A stretch of 64,000 nucleotides of DNA from Aliishimia sp963678085 (GTDB taxonomy: Bacteria; Pseudomonadota; Alphaproteobacteria; Rhodobacterales; Rhodobacteraceae). The position numbers and the translations under genes are program-made. Positions 33,778 to 42,910 of the stretch are shown here, one piece after another (the stretch's first letter is position 1; the number at the start of each line of letters is the position of its first letter). Location: contig OY782680.1 in the NCBI GenBank assembly GCA_963678085.1, positions 1,550,001 through 1,614,000 of the forward strand. The letters are read 5' to 3'. Under the pieces are notes generated by a model. That model was not told the origin of the DNA. It searched no databases and worked only from the letters and a program-made list of their open reading frames with translations.

Positions 33778-34284
33778 ATGGCCGAGATTAAAGACCCCGA
33801 AAACACAATCCTGATGGAGCTGAAAGGCGGTCAGGTGATCATTGCGCTGCTGCCAGATGTGGCGCCGCAGCATTGCGAGCGTATGAAAGAGCTGGCGCGT
33901 GAGGGGGCCTATGACAATGTGTGCTTCCATCGGGTGATTGAGGGCTTCATGGCGCAAACCGGTGATGTGGCCAATGGCAATATGGAAGAGGGGTTTAACC
34001 TGCGTATGGCGGGCACCGGTGGCAGCGATAAGCCGAATGTACCAGCGGAGTTTTCCAAACTGCCTCATGATCGCGGCACGCTGGGGGCGGCGCGCTCTGC
34101 CAATCCAGATAGCGCTAATAGCCAGTTCTTCATCAATTTCAACGACAACCACTTTCTCAATGGGCAATATACGGTCTATGGCCGTGTGATCTCTGGCATG
34201 GAGCATGTGGATGCCATTGTGCGCGGCGAGCCTCCTGCCGAGCCTGACCGCATGATTTCAGTGAAGGTGGCGGCCGATGCGTAA
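33778..34284 (+). CDS. ppiB: Cyclophilin-type peptidyl-prolyl isomerase, cytosolic
   Basis: A 168-residue cyclophilin without signal peptide. Seen: CFHRVIEGFMAQTGD (~46-60) with the catalytic arginine, GTLGAARSANPDSANSQFF (~100-118) and LNGQYTVYGRV. It speeds proline isomerisation in the cytosol. AGGAGAGCCTC precedes the ATG. It overlaps the second cyclophilin gene by 8 bases. Confidence 0.94.
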   Translation: MAEIKDPENTILMELKGGQVIIALLPDVAPQHCERMKELAREGAYDNVCFHRVIEGFMAQTGDVANGNMEEGFNLRMAGTGGSDKPNVPAEFSKLPHDRGTLGAARSANPDSANSQFFINFNDNHFLNGQYTVYGRVISGMEHVDAIVRGEPPAEPDRMISVKVAADA

Positions 34285-34825
34285 ATTTCTTCTCAGCATC
34301 GCCCTTCTTGCCAGCCCCGCCTATGCGGGGGGCATCGAAATTCAGGTCGAGGGTAATTTCGGCTCTGGTGTGATCAAAATCGACCTGCTCGAAGATATCG
34401 CCCCCGGCCATGCGGCGCGCATCACTGAATTGGCTGAGGCCGGTTTCTACAATGATGTCTATTTCCACCGGGTGATTGACGGGTTCATGGCGCAGACTGG
34501 TGATGGGCAATTTGGCAAGGTTGGCGGCAATGTGCAGCGCGCAGGCACGGGTGGCTCGGACCTGCCTGATCTAAAGGCAGAGTTCTCGGATATCCCCTTT
34601 GATCGCGGTGTGGTTGGCATGGCCCGCTCGCAAAGCGAGGATAGCGCCAATTCACAATTCTTTATCATGTTTGACGAAGGTTATTTCCTAAACGGTCAAT
34701 ACACCGTCGTGGGCCGCGTGACCGAGGGGCTGGACGTGCTCGACAAGATCAAACGCGGCGACAGTTCTACCCTGCGCATCACTGGCGAGCCCGATGTGAT
34801 GAAGAGTGTTACAGTCACCGAGTGA
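34277..34825 (+). CDS. ppiA: Cyclophilin-type peptidyl-prolyl isomerase, periplasmic
   Basis: A 182-residue cyclophilin with a signal peptide (MRKFLLSIALLASPAYAGG, cleavage after AYA). The isomerase domain has YFHRVIDGFMAQTGD, VGMARSQSEDSANSQFF and LNGQYTVVGRV. It is probably the periplasmic counterpart of the upstream gene, from which it may have arisen by duplication; the two are translationally coupled. Confidence 0.93.
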   Translation: MRKFLLSIALLASPAYAGGIEIQVEGNFGSGVIKIDLLEDIAPGHAARITELAEAGFYNDVYFHRVIDGFMAQTGDGQFGKVGGNVQRAGTGGSDLPDLKAEFSDIPFDRGVVGMARSQSEDSANSQFFIMFDEGYFLNGQYTVVGRVTEGLDVLDKIKRGDSSTLRITGEPDVMKSVTVTE

Positions 34826-34865
34826 TATGACCAACTGATCGAGGGGCCGCATATTGGTGCGGCCC

Positions 34866-35582
34866 TCATCTCTGCATCTGAAACGGGCACACATCCTCTT
34901 CAAAGGGCACATGGCGGGGGCGGAACCAGGTGCCCTCAATCGCCTCAGGCGCAGAAATCCTGTCCATGCGAAACCGCCGGAAATCGCTGCGCATCGGATC
35001 CCAGGCCACAAGATACCAGACCGGGGGCAGAATTAGGATCGCTTGCGGCTCGACCTGTCGTGAGGTCTCCTGCCCCTTCGCATCCCGGTAGTCAAAACGC
35101 AGCAAGAGGCGGCGCAGGAACCCGGCCTCAAAGGCTGTCAAAAGCTCTGGGTCGGTTTTACCAATCCCCGAGATATCCTGAAGCGGGGGCATTTGCCCGA
35201 TATGGATGCGGCTCAGAAAATTCCGCAAATCCTGCATCTTATCGCCGGGCAGGGCCTTTTCGATCTTCGCCAGCCCCGAATCGGCAAGGTCGGAAAAGGG
35301 CAGTGATTGGGTGGCTCGCAGGGTTGCGACCCCGATGATGAGCGCAAAGACCTCCGGCACTGTCAGGCGGGCCGTGGTTTGCAAAGAGCGCGGGTCAAGC
35401 TGCAAGCCGCCCCCGCGCCCCGGCTCTGAATGGATCACATGCCCCTCATCCCGCAAACTGCTCAGATCCCGCAAGATCGTTCTGCGCGATGCGCCCACCT
35501 CTGTTGCAAGTGCCTCAATGGTGCTGGAGCCATTGCGCCGCAGGCTTCGCAAGATGGCCTCTTGTCTTAACTGAGATTTCAT
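34866..35582 (-). CDS. YafY/WYL-family transcriptional regulator
   Basis: A 238-residue regulator with an N-terminal HTH (LRSLRRNGSSTIEALATEVG, ASRRTILRDLSSLRDEG, residues ~10-50) and a C-terminal WYL-type ligand domain containing WYLVAWDP and RRFRMDRI. WYL domains are thought to bind small ligands or nucleic acids. The start is the ATG preceded by GGAGACGCCAT. It is divergent from a RidA gene; a 19-bp palindrome lies between. Confidence 0.85.
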   Translation of the reverse strand: MKSQLRQEAILRSLRRNGSSTIEALATEVGASRRTILRDLSSLRDEGHVIHSEPGRGGGLQLDPRSLQTTARLTVPEVFALIIGVATLRATQSLPFSDLADSGLAKIEKALPGDKMQDLRNFLSRIHIGQMPPLQDISGIGKTDPELLTAFEAGFLRRLLLRFDYRDAKGQETSRQVEPQAILILPPVWYLVAWDPMRSDFRRFRMDRISAPEAIEGTWFRPRHVPFEEDVCPFQMQR

Positions 35583-35600
35583 ATGGCGTCTCCACACAAA

Positions 35601-35619
35601 GGTGACAAGTCTTGGCACC
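35601..35619. promoter_or_regulatory. 19-bp palindrome between the WYL regulator and ridA
   Basis: GGTG-A-CAAG-T-CTTG-G-CACC: perfect 8 of 9 pairs per arm (GGTGnCAAGnCTTGnCACC). It sits 19 bases upstream of the regulator gene and 48 bases upstream of the RidA gene, so it is the likely operator. Confidence 0.7.
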
Positions 35620-35666
35620 TATTTATGGTTTAACGGCCTGGAACAGTTTCACAAAGGAGAAAAGTG

Positions 35667-36062
35667 ATGGAACGAACGGCTGTAAACCCTTGGCAATGGT
35701 CCCTGCAATTTGGGTATAACCAAGGGGAAGTAATCCAGGGAGCCACGCGTCAGCTTATCTGTGCGGGGCAAACCTCGGTCGATGAGAATGGGGCACCGCA
35801 GCACCTTGGGGATATGCGGGGGCAAATCGCGCTTGCGTTAGACAATCTGGAAGCGGTTCTGAAAAGCGCAGATATGGGGCTGGAAAATGTGATCCGGCTT
35901 GGGGTTTTCGCCACTGATGTGGATGAGGCCCTGAAAAACTTCGACCTCTTGGGGCAGCGATTTGGACCCGTTCAGACGGCTCCACCGATGACGCTTTTGG
36001 GTGTGACGCGCCTTGCTGTGCCGGGGCTTCTGTTTGAAATCGAAGCCACCGCAGCTGCGTAA
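35667..36062 (+). CDS. RidA-family protein
   Basis: A 131-residue RidA/YjgF/YER057c protein (MERTAVNPWQWSLQFGYNQG, split as NPWQWS and FGYNQGEVI; LICAGQTSVDENG; VIRLGVFATDVDEAL). The usual arginine that binds the imine carboxylate (near IEATA) is not present, so enamine deaminase activity is doubtful. AAGGAG is seven bases before the ATG. Its start region shares a palindrome with the divergent WYL regulator, suggesting that the two form a ligand-responsive pair. Confidence 0.8.
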   Translation: MERTAVNPWQWSLQFGYNQGEVIQGATRQLICAGQTSVDENGAPQHLGDMRGQIALALDNLEAVLKSADMGLENVIRLGVFATDVDEALKNFDLLGQRFGPVQTAPPMTLLGVTRLAVPGLLFEIEATAAA

Positions 36063-36070
36063 GAGACATA

Positions 36071-36103
36071 AGAAAACCGCCGCGAGAGCTATTTCGCGGC
36101 GGC
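36071..36103 (-). terminator. Terminator after the bactofilin gene
   Basis: CCGCCGCGA/TCGCGGCGG with an 8-base loop. On the minus strand TTTTCTTATG follows. It sits between convergent genes. Confidence 0.8.
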
Positions 36104-36127
36104 CTAAACTGAAAAAGCTGCGCAGGA

Positions 36128-36616
36128 TTACTCTGACGCAGCGGCTTTGGGCGCATTGCTGGCGCTGAGCGGGTCGTCTTGGCGCTGCACGGAGCCTTCG
36201 AAATGGGCGCCACTTTCAATCGCGATGGTCTTATGCACGATGTCGCCCTCAACGCGGGCTGTGGAGGTCAGGCGCACTTTGAGACCGCGCACACGGCCTA
36301 CGATGCGACCATTGATCACAACATCATCGCCAACCACTTCGCCTTTCACCGTCGCACTTTCGCCGATGGTGAGGAGATGCGCGCGAATGTCGCCCTCAAT
36401 CGTGCCTTCGACCTGGATATCGCCCGTTGTTTTGACATTGCCAGAGATATGCAAGTCGGATGACAGGATCGAGGCGGGGGGCTTTGCCTTGGGGGCCGCT
36501 TGGGCTTTGTAATCTGCCGCCGGGGCTTGCGTTGTTGGCTTTGGGGCCGCTTCTGGAGCTGTTGGTTTTTCTGCCATACCAGCGCCGGGTTCGTTGATTT
36601 TGCTCTTAGAAAACAT
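36128..36616 (-). CDS. Bactofilin
   Basis: A 162-residue bactofilin (DUF583): disordered Pro/Ala/Lys N-terminus (1-50), a right-handed beta-helix (SSDLHISGNVKTTGDIQVEG, DIRAHLLTIGESATVKGEVV) and a short tail. Bactofilins polymerise at the membrane without nucleotides and organise cell-wall enzymes. The gene overlaps the end of an M23 peptidase gene by 11 bases. That pairing is conserved in bacteria in which the two act together in cell shape. Confidence 0.92.
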   Translation of the reverse strand: MFSKSKINEPGAGMAEKPTAPEAAPKPTTQAPAADYKAQAAPKAKPPASILSSDLHISGNVKTTGDIQVEGTIEGDIRAHLLTIGESATVKGEVVGDDVVINGRIVGRVRGLKVRLTSTARVEGDIVHKTIAIESGAHFEGSVQRQDDPLSASNAPKAAASE

Positions 36617-37937
36617 CGTTTGCTGCCTTGATATAGATCATCGGATTGACGGCTTCTCCTCCTACTCGCACTTCATAGTGAAGATGCACGCCGGTCACCC
36701 GCCCAGTGGCTCCCATAGCACCAATCCGTTCTCCACGCGAGACCCTTTGTCCAACTTTTACATCAATTCGCGAAAGATGGGCATAGCGGGTCTCTATTCC
36801 GAAGGCGTGCTTGATTTTTACCAGGCGGCCATAGGCAGAGCCCCAGCCAGCTTTGATCACGACACCATCCCCGGTAGCATAGATCGGTGTGCCAGATCGC
36901 GCCGCAAAATCCACCCCCCTATGCATGCGCCGCCCGCCGGTTTTGGGATCGCGCCGCGGTCCATAGGGCGAGGTGAAGCGGTAGACATCCTGGACCGGAT
37001 TAAAAAAGGGCGCTTGTTCGGCTGCGATGCGATAGAGGTTGAGCTGATCAAATTGTTTCAGCAGGAGATTGGCGCGCTCGGTGCTGGCGGTGGATGCGTC
37101 ATCGCTTTCCGGCATGCTGAGCGGGATAAGTGGGCCGCCCTGACCAGAATAGCCGCGCCGCACTTCTTCTAGGATTCGATCGGTGGGCATGCCAGCGGCG
37201 CGGAACATTTTATCAAGCGGTGCGACAGAAACCGTCATGGCCTCTTCAAGCGTGCGGAAAATGTGGTCATGCTGCTCATCGGACAGGGCCAGCTCAAGCC
37301 GGGCGCTCTCGGCATCCTCAGTTGCTTTTTCTGCAATGCTCTTGGCGCTATCTCTTTGATGTGAAAGCCCCGAGAGCGCCGCGATCATCATGTCGAGATC
37401 CGCCGGGTTGACCAGCTCGCCACTGCCGCCGTCAATTTGCGCAAGGGTCATTTGTTGGGAGAGTTCATCCACGCGCGCGCGGGCTTCTTCGCGCTCTTTC
37501 ATGGTGCGCATCAGGGTTTTTTGAATGATTTCAATGCCGTCTTCCGCTTCTTTGCGGCGGGTTTCTGAGGCGAGCAGATCCGATTGCATGAGCGAGATTT
37601 GCTCTAGGGCTGCGTTAAACCGGTGCTGCGCTGCGATCGCTTCGGCGGCGCGAGTGTCACGCTGCTGGGCCAATAGATTGAGGCGGGTTTCGTAGTTTTG
37701 CTGGTCGCGCTTGGCTTGTTCGCGCAAATTACCCGAGCCGATAGAATCCATCAAAATAACGGCTGTTGCAACGATCACCCAGGCAATCACAACAGCGGTG
37801 CTCATAAAGGTCAGGAACTGCGTCGTGGGCTTAAGCCGAATAAACCGGGTGTCTTCGTCGGATTTCAGGAACACGCGCCGCTCGGGAAAATATCCTTCTA
37901 GCGCGGAATCCACACGTCTCGCAAAGGAAACTCGCAT
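36606..37937 (-). CDS. M23 (LytM) peptidoglycan endopeptidase
   Basis: A 443-residue bitopic protein: cytosolic stub, membrane helix (FLTFMSTAVVIAWVIVATAV, ~43-63), a long coiled coil (~75-215) and a C-terminal M23 domain (~320-430) with zinc ligands in HRGVDFA (HxxxD) and HLHYEV (HxH). It cleaves peptide cross-links in the periplasm or activates other hydrolases. All metal ligands are present, so it is probably active. The coiled coil may link it to the bactofilin polymer encoded by the overlapping next gene. Confidence 0.92.
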   Translation of the reverse strand: MRVSFARRVDSALEGYFPERRVFLKSDEDTRFIRLKPTTQFLTFMSTAVVIAWVIVATAVILMDSIGSGNLREQAKRDQQNYETRLNLLAQQRDTRAAEAIAAQHRFNAALEQISLMQSDLLASETRRKEAEDGIEIIQKTLMRTMKEREEARARVDELSQQMTLAQIDGGSGELVNPADLDMMIAALSGLSHQRDSAKSIAEKATEDAESARLELALSDEQHDHIFRTLEEAMTVSVAPLDKMFRAAGMPTDRILEEVRRGYSGQGGPLIPLSMPESDDASTASTERANLLLKQFDQLNLYRIAAEQAPFFNPVQDVYRFTSPYGPRRDPKTGGRRMHRGVDFAARSGTPIYATGDGVVIKAGWGSAYGRLVKIKHAFGIETRYAHLSRIDVKVGQRVSRGERIGAMGATGRVTGVHLHYEVRVGGEAVNPMIYIKAANDVF

Positions 37938-38165
37938 GCGCTCCAGCTCCTATTCTTGTTACCCCCAAGCGCTGCGCGTAACGGCAGGGGCCCAAAGCGC
38001 AGCGATTTCATGTTACTTGAGAGCAGCCGGTGCAGCAAGTCGGGTGTGGCTGCCCCAACTGGGTCATAAAATAAAGGGGTTTGTTAACATTTTCGTGATT
38101 GCGGCAAAGTCTTGCTGATCGCTCATTTGATCGCTGAAACGCGCGAGGTGATTCTTTGGATGCGG

Positions 38166-38984
38166 CTATGGCCCGTTATCTTGCGCAAGTGGCCAGTAAA
38201 AATCGGGGGGGATTCCTGCCTCGGCCCGTTTTTCCTCGTTAAAGGGCGGTTTGAGCCCGCCGTGAAAATAGCGCCGCACCAGATCATGAAACACCACCAC
38301 CGGGTCAAGATCGTCGCGCCCGCATAAGAAATTGAACCATTTGGAGCCATATGAGACGTGGTGCACCTCTTCGGCGTAAATCACGCGCAGGGCATCCACC
38401 GCAGAATCAGCGCCCGCCTTTTCAAAAATCTCGATCATGCCAGGGGTCACATCCAGGCCGCGCGCCTCCAGAACCATGGGCACCACTGCGAGCCGACCAA
38501 GCAAGTCCTCGGCGGTATCTTCTGCGGCGCGCCACATACCAGCATGGGCGGGCAGAGCGCCGTAATGCGAGCCCAGCTCTTCTAGGCAGTCACACATGAG
38601 GTTGAAATGCTTGGATTCCTCATCCGCCGATTTCACCCAATCATCGTAAAACCCCAGTGGCATGGGCACATGACCAAAACGCGCGATGATATCCCAATGC
38701 AAATCCACCGCGTTCAGCTCAATATGGGCCACCGCATGCAAAAGCGCGATCCGCCCCTGCGGGCTGCCAGGACGGCGGCGCGGCACATCGCGCGGGCTGA
38801 GCAGCTCTGGCTTATCGGGGCGGGCAGGGTGCATGGGCGGGGTGCCAATCCCGATCTCAATGCTCTCTCCCGCATCGCGCGCCGCGCGCCAGGTGGCGGC
38901 ATGTTCGCGGCTGAGCGCGGTCTTTTCACGCCCATCGGCTGTGGTGAGCACTTCAAGAGCCATCTGTGTCAGCGTTTTTGTCAC
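38166..38984 (-). CDS. DUF455 ferritin-like protein
   Basis: A 272-residue DUF455 protein with ferritin-like four-helix di-iron ligands: HAVAHIELNAVDLHWDI (~85), DEESKHFNLM (~122), LEARGLDVTPGM (~180) and YAEEVHHVSYGSKWF (~210). It is probably an oxidase or hydroxylase of unknown substrate. The start is a GTG overlapping the bcp stop (GTGA). It is cotranscribed with bcp, which may suggest a redox or peroxide context. Confidence 0.85.
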   Translation of the reverse strand: MTKTLTQMALEVLTTADGREKTALSREHAATWRAARDAGESIEIGIGTPPMHPARPDKPELLSPRDVPRRRPGSPQGRIALLHAVAHIELNAVDLHWDIIARFGHVPMPLGFYDDWVKSADEESKHFNLMCDCLEELGSHYGALPAHAGMWRAAEDTAEDLLGRLAVVPMVLEARGLDVTPGMIEIFEKAGADSAVDALRVIYAEEVHHVSYGSKWFNFLCGRDDLDPVVVFHDLVRRYFHGGLKPPFNEEKRAEAGIPPDFYWPLAQDNGP

Positions 38985-39442
38985 AGGGATTTGACCGCCT
39001 CCAATATCGCCTCGGCATGGCCGGGCACCTTCACTTTGCGCCAGATCTGCGCGATCTGCCCGCTGGCGTCAATCAGATAGGTCGAGCGCTCAATCCCCAT
39101 GAATTTCTTGCCATACATGTTTTTCTCTTTCCAAACGCCGTAGCGCTCGCAGACATCGCCCTCTTCGTCCGACAATAGCGGCACGGTCAGCGCGTGTTTG
39201 GCCACGAATTTATCATGGCTTTTCATGCTATCTTTAGAAATACCAAGGACATGCACCCCCATTGCGTCAAATGTCTCTTTCAGCTCAGAAAAGGCAATCG
39301 CTTCCTTGGTGCAGCCCGAGGTGTCATCGCGCGGGTAAAAGAACAGCACCACGGGGCTGCCGCGCAAGCTGGACAGGCTCAGCGGATCTGCGCCCGTGAT
39401 GGGCAAGGTGAAATCGGGTGCGGTGTCTTGGATCTCGGTCAT
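38981..39442 (-). CDS. bcp: Thioredoxin-dependent peroxiredoxin (Bcp/PrxQ)
   Basis: A 153-residue PrxQ-type peroxidase. The peroxidatic cysteine is in PRDDTSGCTKEAIAF (~45). The resolving cysteine usually five residues later (CTxEAC) is isoleucine here; another cysteine occurs in GDVCERYGV (~97). It may therefore act as a 1-Cys or atypical enzyme. Lys-Val-Pro-Gly-His near the C-terminus is typical of the family. It is divergent from the AsmA-like gene. Confidence 0.93.
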   Translation of the reverse strand: MTEIQDTAPDFTLPITGADPLSLSSLRGSPVVLFFYPRDDTSGCTKEAIAFSELKETFDAMGVHVLGISKDSMKSHDKFVAKHALTVPLLSDEEGDVCERYGVWKEKNMYGKKFMGIERSTYLIDASGQIAQIWRKVKVPGHAEAILEAVKSL

Positions 39443-39519
39443 GGTCTATGCTGTCCTGGTCAAGGTGGATTGGTTGAATTACATTGGCAAGATAGGTCAG
39501 AGCGGTACAGCTTAAAGCA

Positions 39520-42500
39520 ATGAGTGAAGAAAAAGCAAAGCCAAAACAGCGACGATGGCTCATTCGGGTCGCGCGCCTGCTGTTTTTCTGTACGGGCTTT
39601 TTGATTGTTGTCGCCTCTGGGGCTGTTATTTTCTTGGTTGATCGGCCTGTGACCGTGCCCCAGCCCCTGGTGGAACGTGTGCAAGAGCGCGTGGAGCAAA
39701 CCTTGAATGGGCTTGGCCTTGAGGTGGGGCAGGTTCGTGTCGCGGTGCTGGAAGGCTGGCGCCCGGTGATCGAGTTGCAGGATGTGCAGCTCTTTGATCC
39801 CGGCGGGCAAGAATTGGTGGCGTTTCGCGTCGCGCGCGCTGAGCTTGCTGGCAACGCGCTGCTGAATGGCCAAGTGCAGGCATTGACGATCCAGCTTTCG
39901 GGCGCGGTGGGCAAGCTTCAGCGCGACATGCAGGGCCGGATGCGTCTGAGTGCCTCGCTGCAATCGGATGCGGTCTTGCAAGAGGCGGCGAGTTTGCCGG
40001 GATTGATCAATGCGCTGGATCGCATTCTGGTCCTGCCCGCCTTTGCGCAGCTGCAAACCGTTGATGCCGACGCGGTGACACTGCAATTTGACGATTTGCG
40101 CGCGGATCGCTCTTGGACGGTGGATGGCGCGCGGCTGCGGCTGGTGCGCGAGGAAAGTGATTTGCGTTTGTCTGCGGACCTGGCGCTGTTGTCTGGCGGG
40201 GCCGGGGTCGCGACGATGGAGGCCAATTACAGCTCGCAAATCGGTGCGGTTCAATCCGAGTTCGGCGTCTCATTCGAAGACCTTGCAGCCATTGACCTAG
40301 CGGCCAGCAGCCCCGCGCTAAGCTGGCTGGCGACCCTGCGCGCGCCCATTTCTGGTGCGATGCGCGGCGGTGTGGATGATGCGGGCGCGTTCACCCCGTT
40401 AAGCGCGACGCTGCAAATCGGACAAGGGGTGCTGCAACCCAGCGAGGAAACGCGGCCAATTCCCTTTCAATCGGCGCGCACCTATTTTGCCCTTGATCCC
40501 AAAACCAACGTGCTGCGCTTTGATGAGCTTGCACTTGAGAGTGATTGGGTAACCGGGCGCGGTTCGGGGGAGGCCGAGCTTTTTGGGCTGAGCGACGGGC
40601 AGCTCACGCATATGGTTGCGCAATTTTCGCTGACGGGGTTGGTGCTGAACCCGCCGGGGCTTTATGAGGCGCCAATCGACGTGGAAAGCGCAGATCTGGA
40701 TATGCGGCTGCGCCTAGATCCTTTCGTGATTGACGTTGGTGAGTTTCGCGCCACACAAGGAGAGCGGCGCGCCTTTGCGACCGGGCAGATCTCGGCTCAG
40801 AATGAAGGCTGGCGCGTGGCGATAGATGCGCATATGCCGCAGACTGATGAGGCACAAGTGCTGGCGCTTTGGCCCAAAACTGTTGCGCCTAACACGCGCC
40901 GCTGGATTGCACAAAACCTGGTCGCTGCGCAAATCCAAGGGCTCGATTTTGCCTTGCGCACAAAACCCGGCGCTGCGCCCGATACCTATCTTGGATTTCA
41001 ATTTGCAGATACCGAGATGACGGTTCTGCCCGAAGTTCCTGCCATCTTCGGTGCGCTCGGCTCGGCGGAGCTGCTCAGCAATCAATTCGCGGTCACCCTT
41101 TCGCAGGGCCATATGCGCGCGCCACAAGGACAGCTGGCAAATTTGTCGGGCAGTAGTTTTATCATTCCTGATGTGACCCAAAAAGGGCGCGTGCCTGCGC
41201 AGGTGCGGGTGAATGTCTCTGCTGATCTGCCGGACCTTTTGCGCCTGTTGAACCTGCCGCCCATCGAGCTGCTCAAGGACACGGATCTGGCTGCCGATGT
41301 CGCGCAAGGACAGGTGGTTGCGCAAGCCAAGCTGGATTTGGATCTGGGCAAGAAAGAGCTCCGGCGTCAGACGCGATTTGAGGCGGCGGCGAAAGTGGTG
41401 CAGCTCACAAGCGCAGAGCTGGTGCCGGATCGCCAATTGAGCGCCGATGCGGTTTTTGTAAAGGCGGATAATGACCGGGTGGAAATTTCTGGGGATGTTC
41501 GGTTGAACGGCGTGCCGGGTCGTGCACTCTGGTGGCAGGACCTGGGGCAGGGGGGGGATGGCTCCTCAAATATTCGTGTTGATTTTGATCTATCTGAGCA
41601 AAGCGCTAAGGCGTTAGGGCTGGTTTTGCCCATAGGTCAGATGCGCGGACAAACGCCGGTGCGTGTTGATATGAGCCTCTCGCCCGACATGGCCCCAAGC
41701 TTTTCCGCTGCCAGCTCGCTTGAGGGCCTCAGTATGTCCATCCCTGAGCTTGGCTGGCGCAAATCGGCAAGCAGATCGGGGGAGCTGCGCTTGGCCGGAT
41801 CATTAAGCCCACCGGTTCGCATTGATCGCCTGTTCTTGCGCGCGCCTGGATTTCTGGTTGAGGGGCGCGTTGATCTGACCGAGAGCGGTGGGCTGCGCGA
41901 GGCACGTCTATCAACGCTGCGGGTCTATGACTGGCTTAATGCCACGCTGCGTATCAAGGGGCGCGGGGCGCGGCGGGCGCCTCAGATCGCCATCTTGGGC
42001 GGGCGGCTGGATTTGCGCAAAGCGGCGTTTGGCGGCTCAACGGGCGGTTCATCAAGCGCTGGTTCTGATGCACCTTTATCCGTGGTGCTTGAACGCCTTC
42101 AGATCACCGACACAATCGCGCTGACCAATATGACGGGGCTTTTTGATCTCTCAGGAGGGCTCAGAGGGCGCTTTTCCGGTCTGGTCAATGGCCGCGCCGA
42201 GGTCAGCGGAACGGTGCAACCCAAAGGCGGGCGCAGCTCATTTAACATCACCTCAAATGATGGTGGGGCGGTGTTCGCCGCTGCGGATTTTCTGGAAAAA
42301 GCGCGCGGCGGGCAGATGCAGTTGACGCTGGACCCTGTGGGCACGGCTGGCGGGTTTAATGGCGCGCTGCATATCAAAGGCACACGGGTGATTGACGCCC
42401 CCGCCTTTGCTGCTTTGCTCAATGCACTTTCGGTTGTGGGGCTGCTTGAGCAGATGAAAGGGGCGGGCTTGCATTTTAGCTCGGTTGATGCCGCCTTTCG

Positions 42501-42903
42501 CCTCACGCCGGATCGGGTGACACTGACCCATGCCAGCGCGATTGGCCCCTCTATGGGCCTGTCGGTGGAGGGCATCTACCATGTGAATGAGACAGTGCTT
42601 GATATGCAGGGCGTGTTCTCGCCGTTTTATTTGGTCAATGGCGTTGGCGCTGTGGTCACAGGTCGTGGCGAGGGCATTGTCGGCATCAATTTCCGTATCA
42701 AAGGTACCGCGGATGATCCAAAGATCAAGGTCAACCCGCTGTCTATCCTAACCCCGAGCATTTTCCGCGAGATCTTTCGCCGCCCGCCTCCAAAGCTGAC
42801 GCTTGAGCCTGGCGAAGCGGCCGGGGGCAATTCCCCAGAAGTGCTGGAGCAGCCCAAAAGGCCCCGCCGTGAGCGGCGCGAGCGAGAAGAGATAGAAAGA
42901 TAA
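39520..42903 (+). CDS. Large AsmA/YhdP-like envelope protein (DUF3971)
   Basis: A 1127-residue protein with an N-terminal membrane anchor (LLFFCTGFLIVVASGAVIFL, ~20-40) and a long repetitive beta-strand periplasmic region. The C-terminus shows the AsmA_2 pattern (DRVTLTHASAIGPSMGLSVEG, GVFSPFYLVNGV, DDPKIKVNPLSILTP). Proteins of this group (YhdP, TamB, AsmA) are thought to bridge inner and outer membrane for phospholipid transport. It starts a unit with queA seven bases downstream. Confidence 0.85.
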   Translation: MSEEKAKPKQRRWLIRVARLLFFCTGFLIVVASGAVIFLVDRPVTVPQPLVERVQERVEQTLNGLGLEVGQVRVAVLEGWRPVIELQDVQLFDPGGQELVAFRVARAELAGNALLNGQVQALTIQLSGAVGKLQRDMQGRMRLSASLQSDAVLQEAASLPGLINALDRILVLPAFAQLQTVDADAVTLQFDDLRADRSWTVDGARLRLVREESDLRLSADLALLSGGAGVATMEANYSSQIGAVQSEFGVSFEDLAAIDLAASSPALSWLATLRAPISGAMRGGVDDAGAFTPLSATLQIGQGVLQPSEETRPIPFQSARTYFALDPKTNVLRFDELALESDWVTGRGSGEAELFGLSDGQLTHMVAQFSLTGLVLNPPGLYEAPIDVESADLDMRLRLDPFVIDVGEFRATQGERRAFATGQISAQNEGWRVAIDAHMPQTDEAQVLALWPKTVAPNTRRWIAQNLVAAQIQGLDFALRTKPGAAPDTYLGFQFADTEMTVLPEVPAIFGALGSAELLSNQFAVTLSQGHMRAPQGQLANLSGSSFIIPDVTQKGRVPAQVRVNVSADLPDLLRLLNLPPIELLKDTDLAADVAQGQVVAQAKLDLDLGKKELRRQTRFEAAAKVVQLTSAELVPDRQLSADAVFVKADNDRVEISGDVRLNGVPGRALWWQDLGQGGDGSSNIRVDFDLSEQSAKALGLVLPIGQMRGQTPVRVDMSLSPDMAPSFSAASSLEGLSMSIPELGWRKSASRSGELRLAGSLSPPVRIDRLFLRAPGFLVEGRVDLTESGGLREARLSTLRVYDWLNATLRIKGRGARRAPQIAILGGRLDLRKAAFGGSTGGSSSAGSDAPLSVVLERLQITDTIALTNMTGLFDLSGGLRGRFSGLVNGRAEVSGTVQPKGGRSSFNITSNDGGAVFAAADFLEKARGGQMQLTLDPVGTAGGFNGALHIKGTRVIDAPAFAALLNALSVVGLLEQMKGAGLHFSSVDAAFRLTPDRVTLTHASAIGPSMGLSVEGIYHVNETVLDMQGVFSPFYLVNGVGAVVTGRGEGIVGINFRIKGTADDPKIKVNPLSILTPSIFREIFRRPPPKLTLEPGEAAGGNSPEVLEQPKRPRRERREREEIER

Positions 42904-42910
42904 CCCCCCT

